Part shown: piece after piece, positions 1 to 9,527 of the stretch
Position numbering within the stretch: the stretch's first letter is position 1
Layout: each line of letters begins with the position of its first letter
Source of the DNA: Flavobacterium araucananum
GTDB lineage: Bacteria; Bacteroidota; Bacteroidia; Flavobacteriales; Flavobacteriaceae
Assembly (NCBI RefSeq): GCF_002222055.1
Contig: NZ_MUGS01000004.1
Coordinates: 62,001-126,000 of the forward strand
Direction of reading: 5' to 3'
Length of the DNA stretch: 64,000 nucleotides
Notes under the pieces: generated by a model
The model's input: the letters and a program-made list of their open reading frames with translations, nothing else
The model's database searches: none
What the model was told of the DNA's origin: nothing
Program-made: the position numbers and the translations under genes

Positions 1-9
1 TTTTTTCAT
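1..9 (-). other. Possible 5' end of a gene leaving the window
   Basis: The minus strand reads ATG AAA AAA up to the window edge. It is preceded by a leader (positions 12-27) that matches, over 16 bases, the leader directly before the SusC start at 12697. Three codons cannot identify a gene. A start codon here is an inference from the shared leader. Confidence 0.3.
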
Positions 10-60
10 TGTTTTGGTTTTAGGTTAGTTATAGTATAATTGACCATTGTAACAAAACAA

Positions 61-94
61 AAAAGAGACACTAACTGTAGTAAGTGTCTCTTTT
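61..94. terminator. Intrinsic terminator after the DUF2911 gene
   Basis: A perfect 12-bp inverted repeat (61-72 and 83-94, arms AAAAGAGACACT / AGTGTCTCTTTT) encloses a 10-nt loop. A/T runs on both sides let it work in either direction. It lies 25 bp past the stop codon of the minus-strand gene at 120-683 and probably ends the long minus-strand gene run. Confidence 0.8.
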
Positions 95-119
95 ATATTT
101 TGTTTTACCGGTATCCAAA

Positions 120-683
120 TTATTTTATTGTAATGGGTACTTCAACAGTAGTTTTGTCCCAGCCAATTACCAGATTTGCTACAGATCCCTGAGTTGTAAA
201 AGCAATTGATAAAGCTTCAACCACATTTGATATTGGTTTAACAGGAACACTTACTCTGGCAACATCTTTAGTCTCATCATAAGCATAAGCTCCCCACATA
301 TCAACCTCTTTGTTGATAATGATTGTCCATTTGTCTTTTTCAGGAATAGCAAACAAGCTATACGTACCAGCCGGAATATTTTTGCCATCAATTGTTACCG
401 GTTTATAGAATTTGATCTCTGTATTTTCGTTTGCACCAACTCTCCAAACCTCTCCAAACTTAATTAAATCTCCAAAAATAGTACGTCCTTTTACTGCAGG
501 TCTTGAATAAATAACCTTAATTGCCGGCGAAGGATTATCAGTTTTTTTGAATTTAACCGATTTGCTTGGGAAATACGAAATGTCGACCGGACTTGCGTCT
601 AACGGAGCAAATTTTACCGCATCTTGTGCTTGAACTGTAAAGGCAGCAAACAAAGTAACTGCCATTAAACTTAATTTTTTCAT
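120..683 (-). CDS. DUF2911 family secreted protein
   Basis: A 187-residue protein with a signal peptide (cleavage near AQA at about residue 19). The rest matches the DUF2911 family by its conserved stretches: SRPAVKGRTIFG (about 60-71), EVWRVGANENTEI (about 78-90), IPAGTYSLFAIP (about 103-114) and WGAYAYD (about 130-136). Its biochemical function is not known. DUF2911 proteins are common periplasmic or outer-membrane-associated proteins of Bacteroidota. It is the last gene of the minus-strand run and is followed by a strong hairpin terminator. About 170 bp separate it from the upstream GH2 gene, so it could have its own promoter. No role in glycan use can be read from the sequence. Confidence 0.85.
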   Translation of the reverse strand: MKKLSLMAVTLFAAFTVQAQDAVKFAPLDASPVDISYFPSKSVKFKKTDNPSPAIKVIYSRPAVKGRTIFGDLIKFGEVWRVGANENTEIKFYKPVTIDGKNIPAGTYSLFAIPEKDKWTIIINKEVDMWGAYAYDETKDVARVSVPVKPISNVVEALSIAFTTQGSVANLVIGWDKTTVEVPITIK

Positions 684-854
684 AGGATTACAATTTTTAG
701 AATAACTACAAAGTAAGTTAATAATGAAGAAAAATCATATAATTACAGTTTGTTTTTTGTTAATGAATTGATAACAGTTTTTAGATTTTATTTAGAATGC
801 CATAGAAAGCGTATATTTTTTTTTCTAATTTGTCATTTTATAGAGCAATAATCT

Positions 855-2669
855 TTAGTATTCTTTTTTCTTCTTTGCGTACCAATCCTGCATAATATAA
901 AAAGCTTTCTTTTTATTGCCATCGTTCGAGATCAGTCCTTTACGGTTGTATTCGTCCTGAATTCCCGGCAAAAGGCGTCTTGGAGATCTAAAATCTACCA
1001 GAATCCAGGGGCTTAAGCCACTTAGATGAGGTATTTTTTCGATCATCTTTAAATTCTGAATGTATAAATATTCCTGAAATTCCTCTGTCCAGCGTTCGTT
1101 TTTTTCTCCGTGTAAACCTTGTTTTGCATCTCCGCCAAACTCAGATACAATAACAGGTTTGTTGTATTTGGTTTTCCAGAAGATTTTTTCGGCATCTTCC
1201 AGCTTTCCGCCGTACCACCCTAAATATTGGTTGAACGAAATAATATCCAGATATTGACCAATTTCGTCGTTGATCGTACCAAAACCATCTGCTCCGCTTT
1301 GGGTTAACAAAGCTGCGCTAATTAATCTTGTATTGTCCAGAGATTTCGTGTGATCGACCAGATTTTTGATAAAAGCATTTCTGGAATCAGATATTGGCGT
1401 TTCGTTTGCCATCGACCAGATAATAATACAAGCCCTGTTTTTGTCTCTTGTAACAGCAGCAGTCAATTGATCCTGGGCATTTTGATACGTAGCTTTGTTT
1501 GTAAACTCAACTGTCCAGTAAACCGGAATCTCTTCCCAAACCATCAAACCTAATTTATCTGCCGTCCTGACAATATTTTCGTTATGCGGATAATGTGCCA
1601 GACGAACATAATTGCAACCCAGTTCTTTGGCCCAGTTTAGCAATCGCAAAGCATCTTCTTCAGAATTTGCACGTCCTCCTTTTGCATTTTCTTCATGAAT
1701 AGAAATTCCGCGTAAAAAGATTGGTTTGCCGTTCAGTAAAATTTTATCTTCTTGTGTTTCTATTGTTCTAAAACCAATATTATCTTTCAGTTTCACTCCG
1801 TTAAAATCGATAGTTACCTCATATAATTTTGGATTTTCAGGAGACCAGTATGAGATTTTTTTTGCAGGAATTTCGAAGTTTACCAATCCATCGGCACCAA
1901 TTTTTCCTTTGTAATTAATTTTCAATTCCGGAATTGAGATCGTTACATCATTTTGTGCCGGATTAAAAGTATTGATTTTTACAAAACCCGAAATCAGGGC
2001 AGCATTTCCTTTTTTAAGCTGAATGTTATAATCTTCAACAAACGATTCATTTTCTTCGATTAAAGTCACATCGCGCGTAATTCCGCCATAATTCCACCAA
2101 TCCGTATTAATGGTCGGTACATCTTCCTTATGTCTTGTATTGTCTACTTTAATCACCAAATAATTGTCTTTTGGTTTTACAATCGAAGTTACTTCATAAT
2201 TAAAAGGAGTAAAACCACCTTCGTGCCTCCCTAGTTTTTTACCGTTCAAATAAACATCTGCCTTATAATTGATCGCTCCCAAATAAAGAAAAAGACGTTT
2301 TGTGGCTGCCAGATTATAATCAAAAGATTTCTTGAACCAAACATTTCCTTCATAATATTTAAGTTCCGGCACCTGCGAAGTCCAATCGCCCGGGATATTG
2401 ATTTTTGGCGATTTATCAAAATCATATTCTACCAGTTCCTGTTTGTTTACCGCATGATAGTTATTAAAATAAGCAGCATTCGAAGGTTTTTCCTGTTTAT
2501 CGTATTCATCATGATGAAAGCTGTAATAACCCGTTTCGTAGGGATCAACAATATAATTCCAGACACCGTTTAAAGAAGTCGTATTGCGATTGGGAACATT
2601 TGAAATTAAGCTTTGTGCCTGCCCAATACATACAGCCATCAATAGTAATAATGTGATTCGTTTTTTCAT
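855..2669 (-). CDS. GH2 glycosidase, probable beta-glucuronidase
   Basis: A 604-residue GH2 enzyme with a signal peptide (1-19). It has the usual order: sugar-binding jelly roll (about 45-205, containing NYGGITRDV), an Ig-like domain (about 210-305) and a TIM barrel (about 307-600). The acid/base is Glu423 in WSMANETP and the nucleophile is Glu510 in VSEFGG. Asn575-Arg-Lys577 followed by Gly reproduces the N-x-K motif that contacts the uronate carboxylate in beta-glucuronidases such as E. coli UidA. The specificity call rests on this motif plus the GH88 and mannonate genes nearby. The start lies 9 bp after the stop of the upstream lyase-like gene, so the two are co-transcribed. A galactosidase or another hexosidase remains possible. 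Confidence 0.85.
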   Translation of the reverse strand: MKKRITLLLLMAVCIGQAQSLISNVPNRNTTSLNGVWNYIVDPYETGYYSFHHDEYDKQEKPSNAAYFNNYHAVNKQELVEYDFDKSPKINIPGDWTSQVPELKYYEGNVWFKKSFDYNLAATKRLFLYLGAINYKADVYLNGKKLGRHEGGFTPFNYEVTSIVKPKDNYLVIKVDNTRHKEDVPTINTDWWNYGGITRDVTLIEENESFVEDYNIQLKKGNAALISGFVKINTFNPAQNDVTISIPELKINYKGKIGADGLVNFEIPAKKISYWSPENPKLYEVTIDFNGVKLKDNIGFRTIETQEDKILLNGKPIFLRGISIHEENAKGGRANSEEDALRLLNWAKELGCNYVRLAHYPHNENIVRTADKLGLMVWEEIPVYWTVEFTNKATYQNAQDQLTAAVTRDKNRACIIIWSMANETPISDSRNAFIKNLVDHTKSLDNTRLISAALLTQSGADGFGTINDEIGQYLDIISFNQYLGWYGGKLEDAEKIFWKTKYNKPVIVSEFGGDAKQGLHGEKNERWTEEFQEYLYIQNLKMIEKIPHLSGLSPWILVDFRSPRRLLPGIQDEYNRKGLISNDGNKKKAFYIMQDWYAKKKKEY

Positions 2670-2678
2670 GGATAAAAT

Positions 2679-3812
2679 TTATTTTTTAATCATTTTAATG
2701 CCTTTCGATAAAGTATTTCCTTTTTTGAATTTTACAATATAAAGACCCGGTTTTAAAGACGATACAGTAATATTCTCAGAAATAGAATCATTAGAAAGAA
2801 CCTCTTTGCCATTGTTGTCGTAAATAATGATACCATTGTATTGGTTTGTAATAACTTCTGAAAGTTGAAGTTTATCTGCAACAGGATTTGGAAATTGTAT
2901 CGTAGCATCAGCATCTTTCGACTGCTCTTTTGCAGATAAGGTCGTGGTTAATTCTTTAATACTAAAATCAGAAAATCGCATTGCTTCATCTCTCATATTT
3001 GCGATATCAGTCAAACTGCGGTAAATTCCCCATTTAGGACGAATAAAAGAGTTTGCAGCATAAACAACACCGGTTGACGAAGTATAAGCCGGACGAATCG
3101 TTTGAATATTAGGATTGCTGTAATCCATTAAAACCGTTCCGTCACTAACTTTTTTTATCATTATGGTATACGTTCCCTGCAAACCAACTTTAATAGTTTC
3201 TGTCGCTTCGACCCAAATACCTTCAAACAAAGACATATTTGGCGTTTGATATTTTATGGTTGCCGCCGCTGCATCCTTGTCATAAATTAATTCTAATCGG
3301 GTTGCTCCGTTAGATAATTTTCTTAAAGTCAACGTAAAAAGAGGATCATCATCGTCGCCATCTACCGCTTTTACCTGATGAATGTGAGTAAAACTGGTAG
3401 TAGGTTTAAAACCAACAGGCACTTTAAAACGCCATTTGTATTCTACCGTTTCGCCAATAGTTCCTTTTAAGTTATCAGGAGACGGGGCAAATGATTTTAT
3501 TTCGACACGTTGCCTGTCTGTTTTTCCGGCGACAGGCTCATTGTCAGGAGGAGTATTGCTGACATGGGCATAAAACTCAAAAACATTTTTATTGAGTTCC
3601 GCATCAAAAACCTCCGCAATATGTCGCCCAAAAGTAGGATGAATAGCATCTGGTGCTTCAATCGCACCGTTTGCCGTTCCGGGTGCCAATGCGTTTGTAA
3701 TTAATTCATAAGTTCCAACTCCGCCTGGACCATCGGCGTTTAAGGTGACTTGGGCATGGCTTGCAAAATTTGTTATTATTAAAGCAATTCCGTAAAATTT
3801 TATATTTTTCAT
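2679..3812 (-). CDS. T9SS-exported jelly-roll protein, candidate uronan lyase
   Basis: A 377-residue protein with a signal peptide (1-21), a beta-jelly-roll catalytic-type domain (about 22-290) and a T9SS type A sorting domain (about 305-377, starting FPNPVADKL and ending MIKK). Three motifs fall in the order used by jelly-roll polysaccharide lyases (PL7/PL13/PL20-like): DRQRVEIK (compare R-x-E-x-R), HIHQVKAVD (compare Q-x-H) and RPKWGIYRS (compare YFKxGxY). I cannot assign a PL family from memory. Its place between two GH2 genes, downstream of a GH88 gene, favours cutting a glucuronate-containing chain outside the cell. A non-catalytic carbohydrate-binding role is the alternative. Confidence 0.7.
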   Translation of the reverse strand: MKNIKFYGIALIITNFASHAQVTLNADGPGGVGTYELITNALAPGTANGAIEAPDAIHPTFGRHIAEVFDAELNKNVFEFYAHVSNTPPDNEPVAGKTDRQRVEIKSFAPSPDNLKGTIGETVEYKWRFKVPVGFKPTTSFTHIHQVKAVDGDDDDPLFTLTLRKLSNGATRLELIYDKDAAAATIKYQTPNMSLFEGIWVEATETIKVGLQGTYTIMIKKVSDGTVLMDYSNPNIQTIRPAYTSSTGVVYAANSFIRPKWGIYRSLTDIANMRDEAMRFSDFSIKELTTTLSAKEQSKDADATIQFPNPVADKLQLSEVITNQYNGIIIYDNNGKEVLSNDSISENITVSSLKPGLYIVKFKKGNTLSKGIKMIKK

Positions 3813-3835
3813 AATTTGCTATTTTTATTATTTTT

Positions 3836-4066
3836 CATAATGCGACGAAGTTTTTTCTCGCAGATTATTAGGATTAAAAGGCTTTTGTTTCACGCAGATT
3901 TGAAAAAGATTTAAGCAGATGCACACAGATTTTTTTTTTAATTAAATCTCCAAAATCAGCTCCAATCTGCGGAACCTGCGTGAAACAAAAATTTTGCTCC
4001 TTAGCGTCTTTACGCGATTAATTTCATCCAGCATGAAACAAAAAAGCTTTGTGTCATTGTGATATT
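3836..4066. repeat. Long imperfect intergenic palindrome (CACGCAG family)
   Basis: The gap between the GH2 gene (stop 4073) and the lyase candidate is one nested inverted repeat. The inner arms TTTTGTTTCACGCAG (3883-3897) and its exact complement (3976-3990) enclose TCT/AGATT-rich words. The outer arms (about 3836-3856 and 4046-4066) are imperfect. Closely related words recur at 18847-19046, 29897-30220 and 34487-34638. Confidence 0.65.
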
Positions 4067-4072
4067 AGTTTA

Positions 4073-6490
4073 TCAATTCTCAATCTTCAAATATTCGCCT
4101 TTAAAACTCTGGTTTAATGCCGTCATTTCTATTGGGGCATTAGAACCATCGGGAACGACTTCGATCGAGGCTTTTCCATTTGCCATTTTTATAGATTCAC
4201 TTCCGGTTGGCGTTCCCTGGCTTTTCATCGTTTTTCCGCCTTTCAAACATTGAAAATAAACACTTTCTTCATAATCCAGACAACGCAAATTGTTATTGTC
4301 AATTGCAATTGCCGTTACCAGATAATTGCCATTTTTTAATTTTTGAGACGACAATTGCAAAGATGTTGCCGTATCATTTTTATTAAAACGGTACGTTACT
4401 TTTAGAGTATCCGAAACCTTTTTCCCGTTTTTGGTTTCCCCAACAGCAATTAAAATATTTTCGCCTTTCAAAAAATTCACATCCCAAGTTAAGCCATTTG
4501 CAGGATATAGCGAAAGATTTCGTTGTTTTTCTCCAAGTGATTTTCCCTGATGGTATAGAGTAACTTTGTCACAATTACTAAAAACACTCAGCGTTCTGGG
4601 CATATTTTCAGGTCCCTGACGTTCTGTCCAGGTATGCGATTCGATGTACGTAAAAGGTTCATCGCTCCAATAACTCTTAAAAACATAATACGCATCCTTT
4701 GGATTTCCGCTGCGATCTACAAGCCCTTTTTGATTCATGTAAGGAATGTCATCTTCCGGACGTAAAGGCGTTGCAAAATCCTTAAATGCCCACTGAATAT
4801 TACCCACAAACGTTGGGTCATTCTCGGATATATGCAAATGCCAGTCAAATAAATCGACGATATAATTCTCGCTCCAATCGCCAATTTGTGCAATATTCGC
4901 CACTTTGGTTTGTACAATGGCCTCTTCCCAACCTTCGGCTTTTATAATGTTTTCGCCCGTAACCGGGTTTTCGCTATGACGTCCCACATGACTGTCTCCA
5001 CCATATTCAGCATGGATAAAATGTTTGTATTCTTTTTTATAAACGTCAATCGCTTTTTGATAGCTTTTATAACTTCCGGAGTACCAGCCCGACCAGATAG
5101 AAGGGGAGAAGACATCGACAATTTGCGAGCCTTCATAATATTTTCTAATTGCCGTTTTTCTGGTTGGATCAAGTTTGTGGGCGATATCATTGAGTTCTGT
5201 CAGAAATACGTTCGTTCTTTGTGTATTATCTCCATCAGGAAAATCAGGCAACCAATTCATTTCATTCCCCAAAGACCAGATGATAATGCTGGGGTGATTG
5301 TAATTTTGGCTGATGATTTCTACCAGCATATTTTTAGTGTTCGTTTGCCAGACTTCATCACCAATTCCGCCACGACACCAGGGCAATTCATCCCAAACCA
5401 GTAAACCCAGTTCATCGCAGGCTTTATAAATTTCAGGATCTTGGGGATAATGTGCCAGGCGAACAAAATTTGCTCCCATTTTTTTTATCGATTCCATATC
5501 TGCACGATGTTGTGCATTGCTCATGGCAGCGCCAACGCCGGCTTGTTCTTCATGACGGTGTGTACCCCTGATAAGCAATCGTTTTCCGTTTAGATAAAAC
5601 GGACCGTGATCTTTAAACTCAAACCATCTAAAACCTACTTTTTCGTTTACGCTGTCTCTTATTTGGTTTTTCTCCGATAAAAAAGCCGTAACGCTATATA
5701 AATTTGGTTTTTGAGTATCCCATAATTCAGGATTTTTCAGATTCTCGAATTTAATATTGGTTGTATGATTAGAAACTGAAATCGTTTTGCTGGCAATCTT
5801 TTTCCCTTTTGGGTTTTTAAGGATCACAGTTAGCGATAAATCTTTTGTATTTTGAGGATTTACGGTAGAAGCCACAATATTTAAAGAAGCTTTCTTAGCC
5901 GAAACTTCAGGAGTTGTAATTTTCAAATTCTCGATATGATTTTTGTATTTAGACAATAACCAAACATCACGGGTTATTCCGCCATAAATAAAGAAATCAC
6001 TTTTTTGAGACGGAATAACTTCGATGTCATAACTGTTATCAACCCGAACAAAAATTTCGTTGTTTCCTTCTTTAATAAAAGTAGTAATATCGATCGTAAA
6101 TCCAATGTATCCCCCAATATGTCCTCCGGCTTCTTTACCGTTTACATATACTTTTGTGGTTACATTCGATCCTTCAAAATAGAGATAGTAGCGTTTGTTT
6201 GGATCAATTTGGGCAATGTTTAGCTTTTTTTGATACCAGCTGGCATCGCGTCTGTAACCCGGATTTAGATCCGTTGCATCTTCGGCATTCCAGGTGTGTG
6301 GTAAATTTAAGGAAGTCCAGTTTGTTGCTTTTTGTGCTTCGCTAAGACTAGAAGTATGATTTTCTAAATACAGCCAATTTTCATTGATATTAGTTTTAGT
6401 CTGGGCAAAAACAGGATTCAGACAAAAAATAAAAAAAGCAAAGAAAGCTTTGGTAGAAAATGATGTATAATGATAAAGTAGTTTTTTCAT
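4073..6490 (-). CDS. GH2 glycosidase (beta-galactosidase/glucuronidase type)
   Basis: The start at 6490 (805 residues) is preferred over an in-frame TTG nine codons upstream, because it puts the signal peptide (about 1-30, ending VFAQ) at the N-terminus. GH2 domains follow: jelly roll (about 35-185, with YGGITRDVWL), Ig-like (about 190-290) and TIM barrel (about 292-610). Glu410 in WSLGNEMN is the acid/base and Glu495 in IHAEYGGD is the nucleophile. About 190 further residues form C-terminal Ig-like domains. Asn586-Gln-Lys588-Gly matches the N-x-K uronate motif, so a second beta-glucuronidase is possible, although galactosidase is the usual label for this length. It sits in the same minus-strand run as GH88 and SusCD. 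Confidence 0.85.
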   Translation of the reverse strand: MKKLLYHYTSFSTKAFFAFFIFCLNPVFAQTKTNINENWLYLENHTSSLSEAQKATNWTSLNLPHTWNAEDATDLNPGYRRDASWYQKKLNIAQIDPNKRYYLYFEGSNVTTKVYVNGKEAGGHIGGYIGFTIDITTFIKEGNNEIFVRVDNSYDIEVIPSQKSDFFIYGGITRDVWLLSKYKNHIENLKITTPEVSAKKASLNIVASTVNPQNTKDLSLTVILKNPKGKKIASKTISVSNHTTNIKFENLKNPELWDTQKPNLYSVTAFLSEKNQIRDSVNEKVGFRWFEFKDHGPFYLNGKRLLIRGTHRHEEQAGVGAAMSNAQHRADMESIKKMGANFVRLAHYPQDPEIYKACDELGLLVWDELPWCRGGIGDEVWQTNTKNMLVEIISQNYNHPSIIIWSLGNEMNWLPDFPDGDNTQRTNVFLTELNDIAHKLDPTRKTAIRKYYEGSQIVDVFSPSIWSGWYSGSYKSYQKAIDVYKKEYKHFIHAEYGGDSHVGRHSENPVTGENIIKAEGWEEAIVQTKVANIAQIGDWSENYIVDLFDWHLHISENDPTFVGNIQWAFKDFATPLRPEDDIPYMNQKGLVDRSGNPKDAYYVFKSYWSDEPFTYIESHTWTERQGPENMPRTLSVFSNCDKVTLYHQGKSLGEKQRNLSLYPANGLTWDVNFLKGENILIAVGETKNGKKVSDTLKVTYRFNKNDTATSLQLSSQKLKNGNYLVTAIAIDNNNLRCLDYEESVYFQCLKGGKTMKSQGTPTGSESIKMANGKASIEVVPDGSNAPIEMTALNQSFKGEYLKIEN

Positions 6491-6510
6491 AAAATATAAA
6501 GCTTTTTTTA

Positions 6511-6600
6511 GGTTCAAAGGCTTAGAGGTCTGGAGGTTCAGAGGTTCAAAGGTTCAGAGGCTAAAAACCTTTGTCACTTTGTACCTCTGAACCTTTCTTA
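6511..6600. repeat. Palindromic repeat with GGTTCAGAGG words
   Basis: Short direct repeats of AGGTTCAGAGGTTCAAAGG (about 6511-6560) fold back on a complementary segment. The arms 6548-6560 (AAAGGTTCAGAGG) and 6584-6596 are exactly complementary over 13 bp. The same vocabulary recurs in an inverted repeat at 17080-17172 and as a single arm near 56787-56828. It lies in the leader between the GH88 and GH2 genes. Confidence 0.6.
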
Positions 6601-6606
6601 CCTTTC

Positions 6607-7785
6607 TTACTTTTTTCTTAACAATGCTTCCAGAAAATAATAATCGGCATAGACAATAGGCTCGTCGATTTCGTCGTGTTTTGGCCAGTTTCCGGTGCTG
6701 TGATCGAATATAAAAGGTGCGTTTATTTTTGAATCTAAAATGTATCGATCAGATTCTAAGGTCGCTATTACTTTATCGGCATAAGCCAAATAACTCTTAT
6801 TTTTAGTATAACCATATAATTCGTATAAGGCAGAAGCCATAACGGTTGCGGCAGAAACATCTCGTGCTGAATTTGGAATCCCCGGATCTTTAAAATCCCA
6901 ATACGGAATCCCGTCTTCGGGCAGGTTTTTATTGTTGATAAAAAATTGTGCTGTAGCTTCGGCTTGTTTCAGGTAGGCGGGATCTTTGGTATATCTGTAC
7001 GACATGGTAAACCCGTAAACTGCCCATCCTTGTCCGCGCGCCCAGACCGAATCGTCATTGTATCCCTGAAGCGTAGTTTTTTTTCTAACGGCTCCTGTTG
7101 CAGGATTATAATCGATTACGTGATAACAGCTATGATCGTCACGAAACTGATTTTTAAGGGTTGTATTGGCGTGTTTGATCGCGATTTCCTGATATTTTTT
7201 GTTTCCTGATACTCTGGTTGCTTCAAACAACAATTCGAGGTTCATCATATTGTCGATAATGACCGGATAATCCCAGATTTCCTTATTGAAATCCCAGGAT
7301 CTGATAGCACCCACTTTTGCATCAAAACGAGTGCATAAAGTTTCGGCTCCTTTGATAATTACGTCCTTGTATTCTTGTTTATTTTCGACTTTTAATGCTT
7401 CGCCATAACTGCAATAAACTTTAAAACCCACATCGTGAGAACCTCTGTTTACGCTTTCTTTTTTACTAAAAGGAGTCCATTTTTCGGCTTGTTTTTTATA
7501 AGCGTCATTACCTGTAAGACGGTACAATTGCCAAAGATTTCCGGCAAAGAATCCGCTTGTCCAGTCTCTTGACGGTACTTTTTTGATAAGATTTGTTTTG
7601 ATGGTCATACTTCTGGGCATTGACATCGAATCAACCGGATAATCCAATAACATTTTGTATCGGGTTTTCAGAAGATTTGCTGCTGTTGCGGGAGTATTTT
7701 TTTTGGGAGAATTAATCCCGGATTTGCACGCTGTCGCCAGCAATGCAAACCCAAGGATTAAAGTAAAAAAACTAACTCTATTCAT
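6607..7785 (-). CDS. GH88 unsaturated glucuronyl hydrolase, lipoprotein
   Basis: A 392-residue protein with a lipoprotein signal (LLATAC, Cys20), so it is membrane-anchored. The rest is an (alpha/alpha)6 barrel of the GH88/105 type. RDWTSGFFAGNLW (about 73-85) is the family's N-terminal signature. Asp118 in SHDVGF and Asp178 in IIDNMMNLELL align with the two catalytic aspartates of Bacillus unsaturated glucuronyl hydrolase. The enzyme hydrates the 4,5 double bond of the uronic acid left at the non-reducing end by a polysaccharide lyase and releases a keto-uronate. It therefore implies a lyase in the pathway, matching the candidates at 2679-3812 and 17180-18814. It lies about 190 bp after SusD. 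Confidence 0.88.
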   Translation of the reverse strand: MNRVSFFTLILGFALLATACKSGINSPKKNTPATAANLLKTRYKMLLDYPVDSMSMPRSMTIKTNLIKKVPSRDWTSGFFAGNLWQLYRLTGNDAYKKQAEKWTPFSKKESVNRGSHDVGFKVYCSYGEALKVENKQEYKDVIIKGAETLCTRFDAKVGAIRSWDFNKEIWDYPVIIDNMMNLELLFEATRVSGNKKYQEIAIKHANTTLKNQFRDDHSCYHVIDYNPATGAVRKKTTLQGYNDDSVWARGQGWAVYGFTMSYRYTKDPAYLKQAEATAQFFINNKNLPEDGIPYWDFKDPGIPNSARDVSAATVMASALYELYGYTKNKSYLAYADKVIATLESDRYILDSKINAPFIFDHSTGNWPKHDEIDEPIVYADYYFLEALLRKK

Positions 7786-7976
7786 AATTTACTAATTTTT
7801 TTAGTTTCTAAACTAAATTTTAGACTCGGATTGGACGGATTCGCTAGCACGAAAACGCTGATTTTCGCAGATTTATTTTAATCTATAATTTTAGAAAATA
7901 ATCTATGTGTTGAATATTTTTTCTCGCAGATTTTTGAGTCTAATAATCCAACAATCTAATAATCTAATAATCTATT

Positions 7977-9494
7977 TTAATACCCCGGATTATTCGGTTT
8001 TAAATTAGGATTGATCGCTAACTCAGTTCCCGGTAGCGGAAACAAATAATCTTTGTTTGGATCAAAATTGGCATGAGGTTCAAAACCATTAGGGCCAAAA
8101 ACTTCAGGGCCATTTTTCAGCCTTTTGATATCGTACCATCTTATGTATTCAAAAGCCAGTTCTAATCTTCGTTCCTCAATAACCATTTTTTTAAAATCGG
8201 CTTTTGATAATCCCGGCGTTACATTGGCAGGAAAAGAAACCTGTTTTCCGGCTTTGTTTCGGGCCCTGGCACGCACTCGGTTTACATAACCATCAGCCTC
8301 TGTAGTTCCCGGAGTAATTTCGTTCAGGGCTTCGGCAGCTGTTAGCAATACTTCGGCATAACGCATCGTGATATAGTTGTGTTGAGAAGTTCTTCCGTTG
8401 GCACCTGCTTTTCCCGGAAAACGGAAATATTTTGCAATATGCGGACGTGGTGCTTTTTCGTTATCACTGGATGGAAAAATTTGCAAAGCCCCACCCGGAC
8501 CCGTTTTTTTTCTAATAATCGTATCAAAACTCACCGCTCTTCTATAATCTCTTTTGTCCCAATCGTTAAACACTTTTAAGGAAGGAACAGCAACAGAGAA
8601 TCCTTGTCCGTAACTGTAACTATCATCTTTTAGAGAGCCTGTAAAAAAGGCGGTATAATCCTGACCGTAATTTCCTGAAACCAGATTGTTAAAGTCAATT
8701 GTAAACAATGGTTCTTTTAGCGCAGCTGTTTTTGTAGCATTAAATAAATCCTGAAAATCAGCATCCAGACCTAAACCAAATTTGGCTTCGTTTGTAATGA
8801 CATATTTAGATTCGTCATACGCTTTTTGATAATTTCCTAAAGTTAGATAAACAGAGGCTAAATAACCTGCCGCTGTACCTTTTCCCGGAACGGCTTTTAC
8901 TTTTGGTTTATCTTCCAGCCATTGTTTTGCAAATTCAAGATCAGAAATTATTTTTAGATAAATATCTGCTTCTTTGGTTCGGGTTAATTTATCGACCTGA
9001 GAAACCTCGTTTACGCCAAAATCAATATACGGAACGTCTCCAAAAGTACGAACCAGATGATAATAGGTAAAAGCTCTTGCAAAATAAGCCTGCGCTACGA
9101 TTGCATTTATTTTTGCAGGATCTCCCGGCGTTTTTTTAGCGCCTTCGATTGCTTGATTGGCAGCACCAATTATAATATACGACTGTGGCCAGAAGTTGGC
9201 TACAAGTGCGTTGGTATCGTTCATGCTCATATCGTTTACATCGATACGGGCTGCCTGAGTAGTTCGGTCGCCAATATCTGCCATATCATCACGCAACATC
9301 AGGGCGATTGTAAATTCTCGTCCCCAATAATTATTGTGGGCAATATTGGCAAAAGCGCCATTTACGGCAGCTTGCAAATCATCTGTATTGTTAAAAAAGT
9401 TTTCAGGACGAATAGTTCCCACCGGATGTTCCTCTAAATCCGAACATCCAAAAGCGAATATTCCTAAGAAAAGAAAAGCTATATATTTTTTCAT
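7977..9494 (-). CDS. SusD/RagB family glycan-binding lipoprotein
   Basis: A 505-residue protein with a lipobox (FAFGC, Cys17), followed by the TPR-rich SusD fold. Typical marks are IRPENFFNNTDDLQAAVNGAF near the N-terminus, the C-terminal motif RRLELAFEYIRWYDIKRL (about 434-451) and the ending FPLPGTELAINPNLKPNNPGY-like segment. It caps the SusC transporter encoded immediately upstream and captures oligosaccharides at the cell surface. The SusC-SusD gap is unusually long at 200 bp and holds a palindromic repeat, so SusD may be transcribed or stabilised separately. Confidence 0.93.
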   Translation of the reverse strand: MKKYIAFLFLGIFAFGCSDLEEHPVGTIRPENFFNNTDDLQAAVNGAFANIAHNNYWGREFTIALMLRDDMADIGDRTTQAARIDVNDMSMNDTNALVANFWPQSYIIIGAANQAIEGAKKTPGDPAKINAIVAQAYFARAFTYYHLVRTFGDVPYIDFGVNEVSQVDKLTRTKEADIYLKIISDLEFAKQWLEDKPKVKAVPGKGTAAGYLASVYLTLGNYQKAYDESKYVITNEAKFGLGLDADFQDLFNATKTAALKEPLFTIDFNNLVSGNYGQDYTAFFTGSLKDDSYSYGQGFSVAVPSLKVFNDWDKRDYRRAVSFDTIIRKKTGPGGALQIFPSSDNEKAPRPHIAKYFRFPGKAGANGRTSQHNYITMRYAEVLLTAAEALNEITPGTTEADGYVNRVRARARNKAGKQVSFPANVTPGLSKADFKKMVIEERRLELAFEYIRWYDIKRLKNGPEVFGPNGFEPHANFDPNKDYLFPLPGTELAINPNLKPNNPGY

Positions 9495-9527
9495 AATATT
9501 ATTTTTTTAGGTATTTGGTGTAATAAT

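Noticed and set aside
4886..5404. 172-codon plus-strand open frame
   Set aside because: It lies wholly inside the GH2 gene on the opposite strand, has no recognisable domain, and exists because of that gene's codon use.
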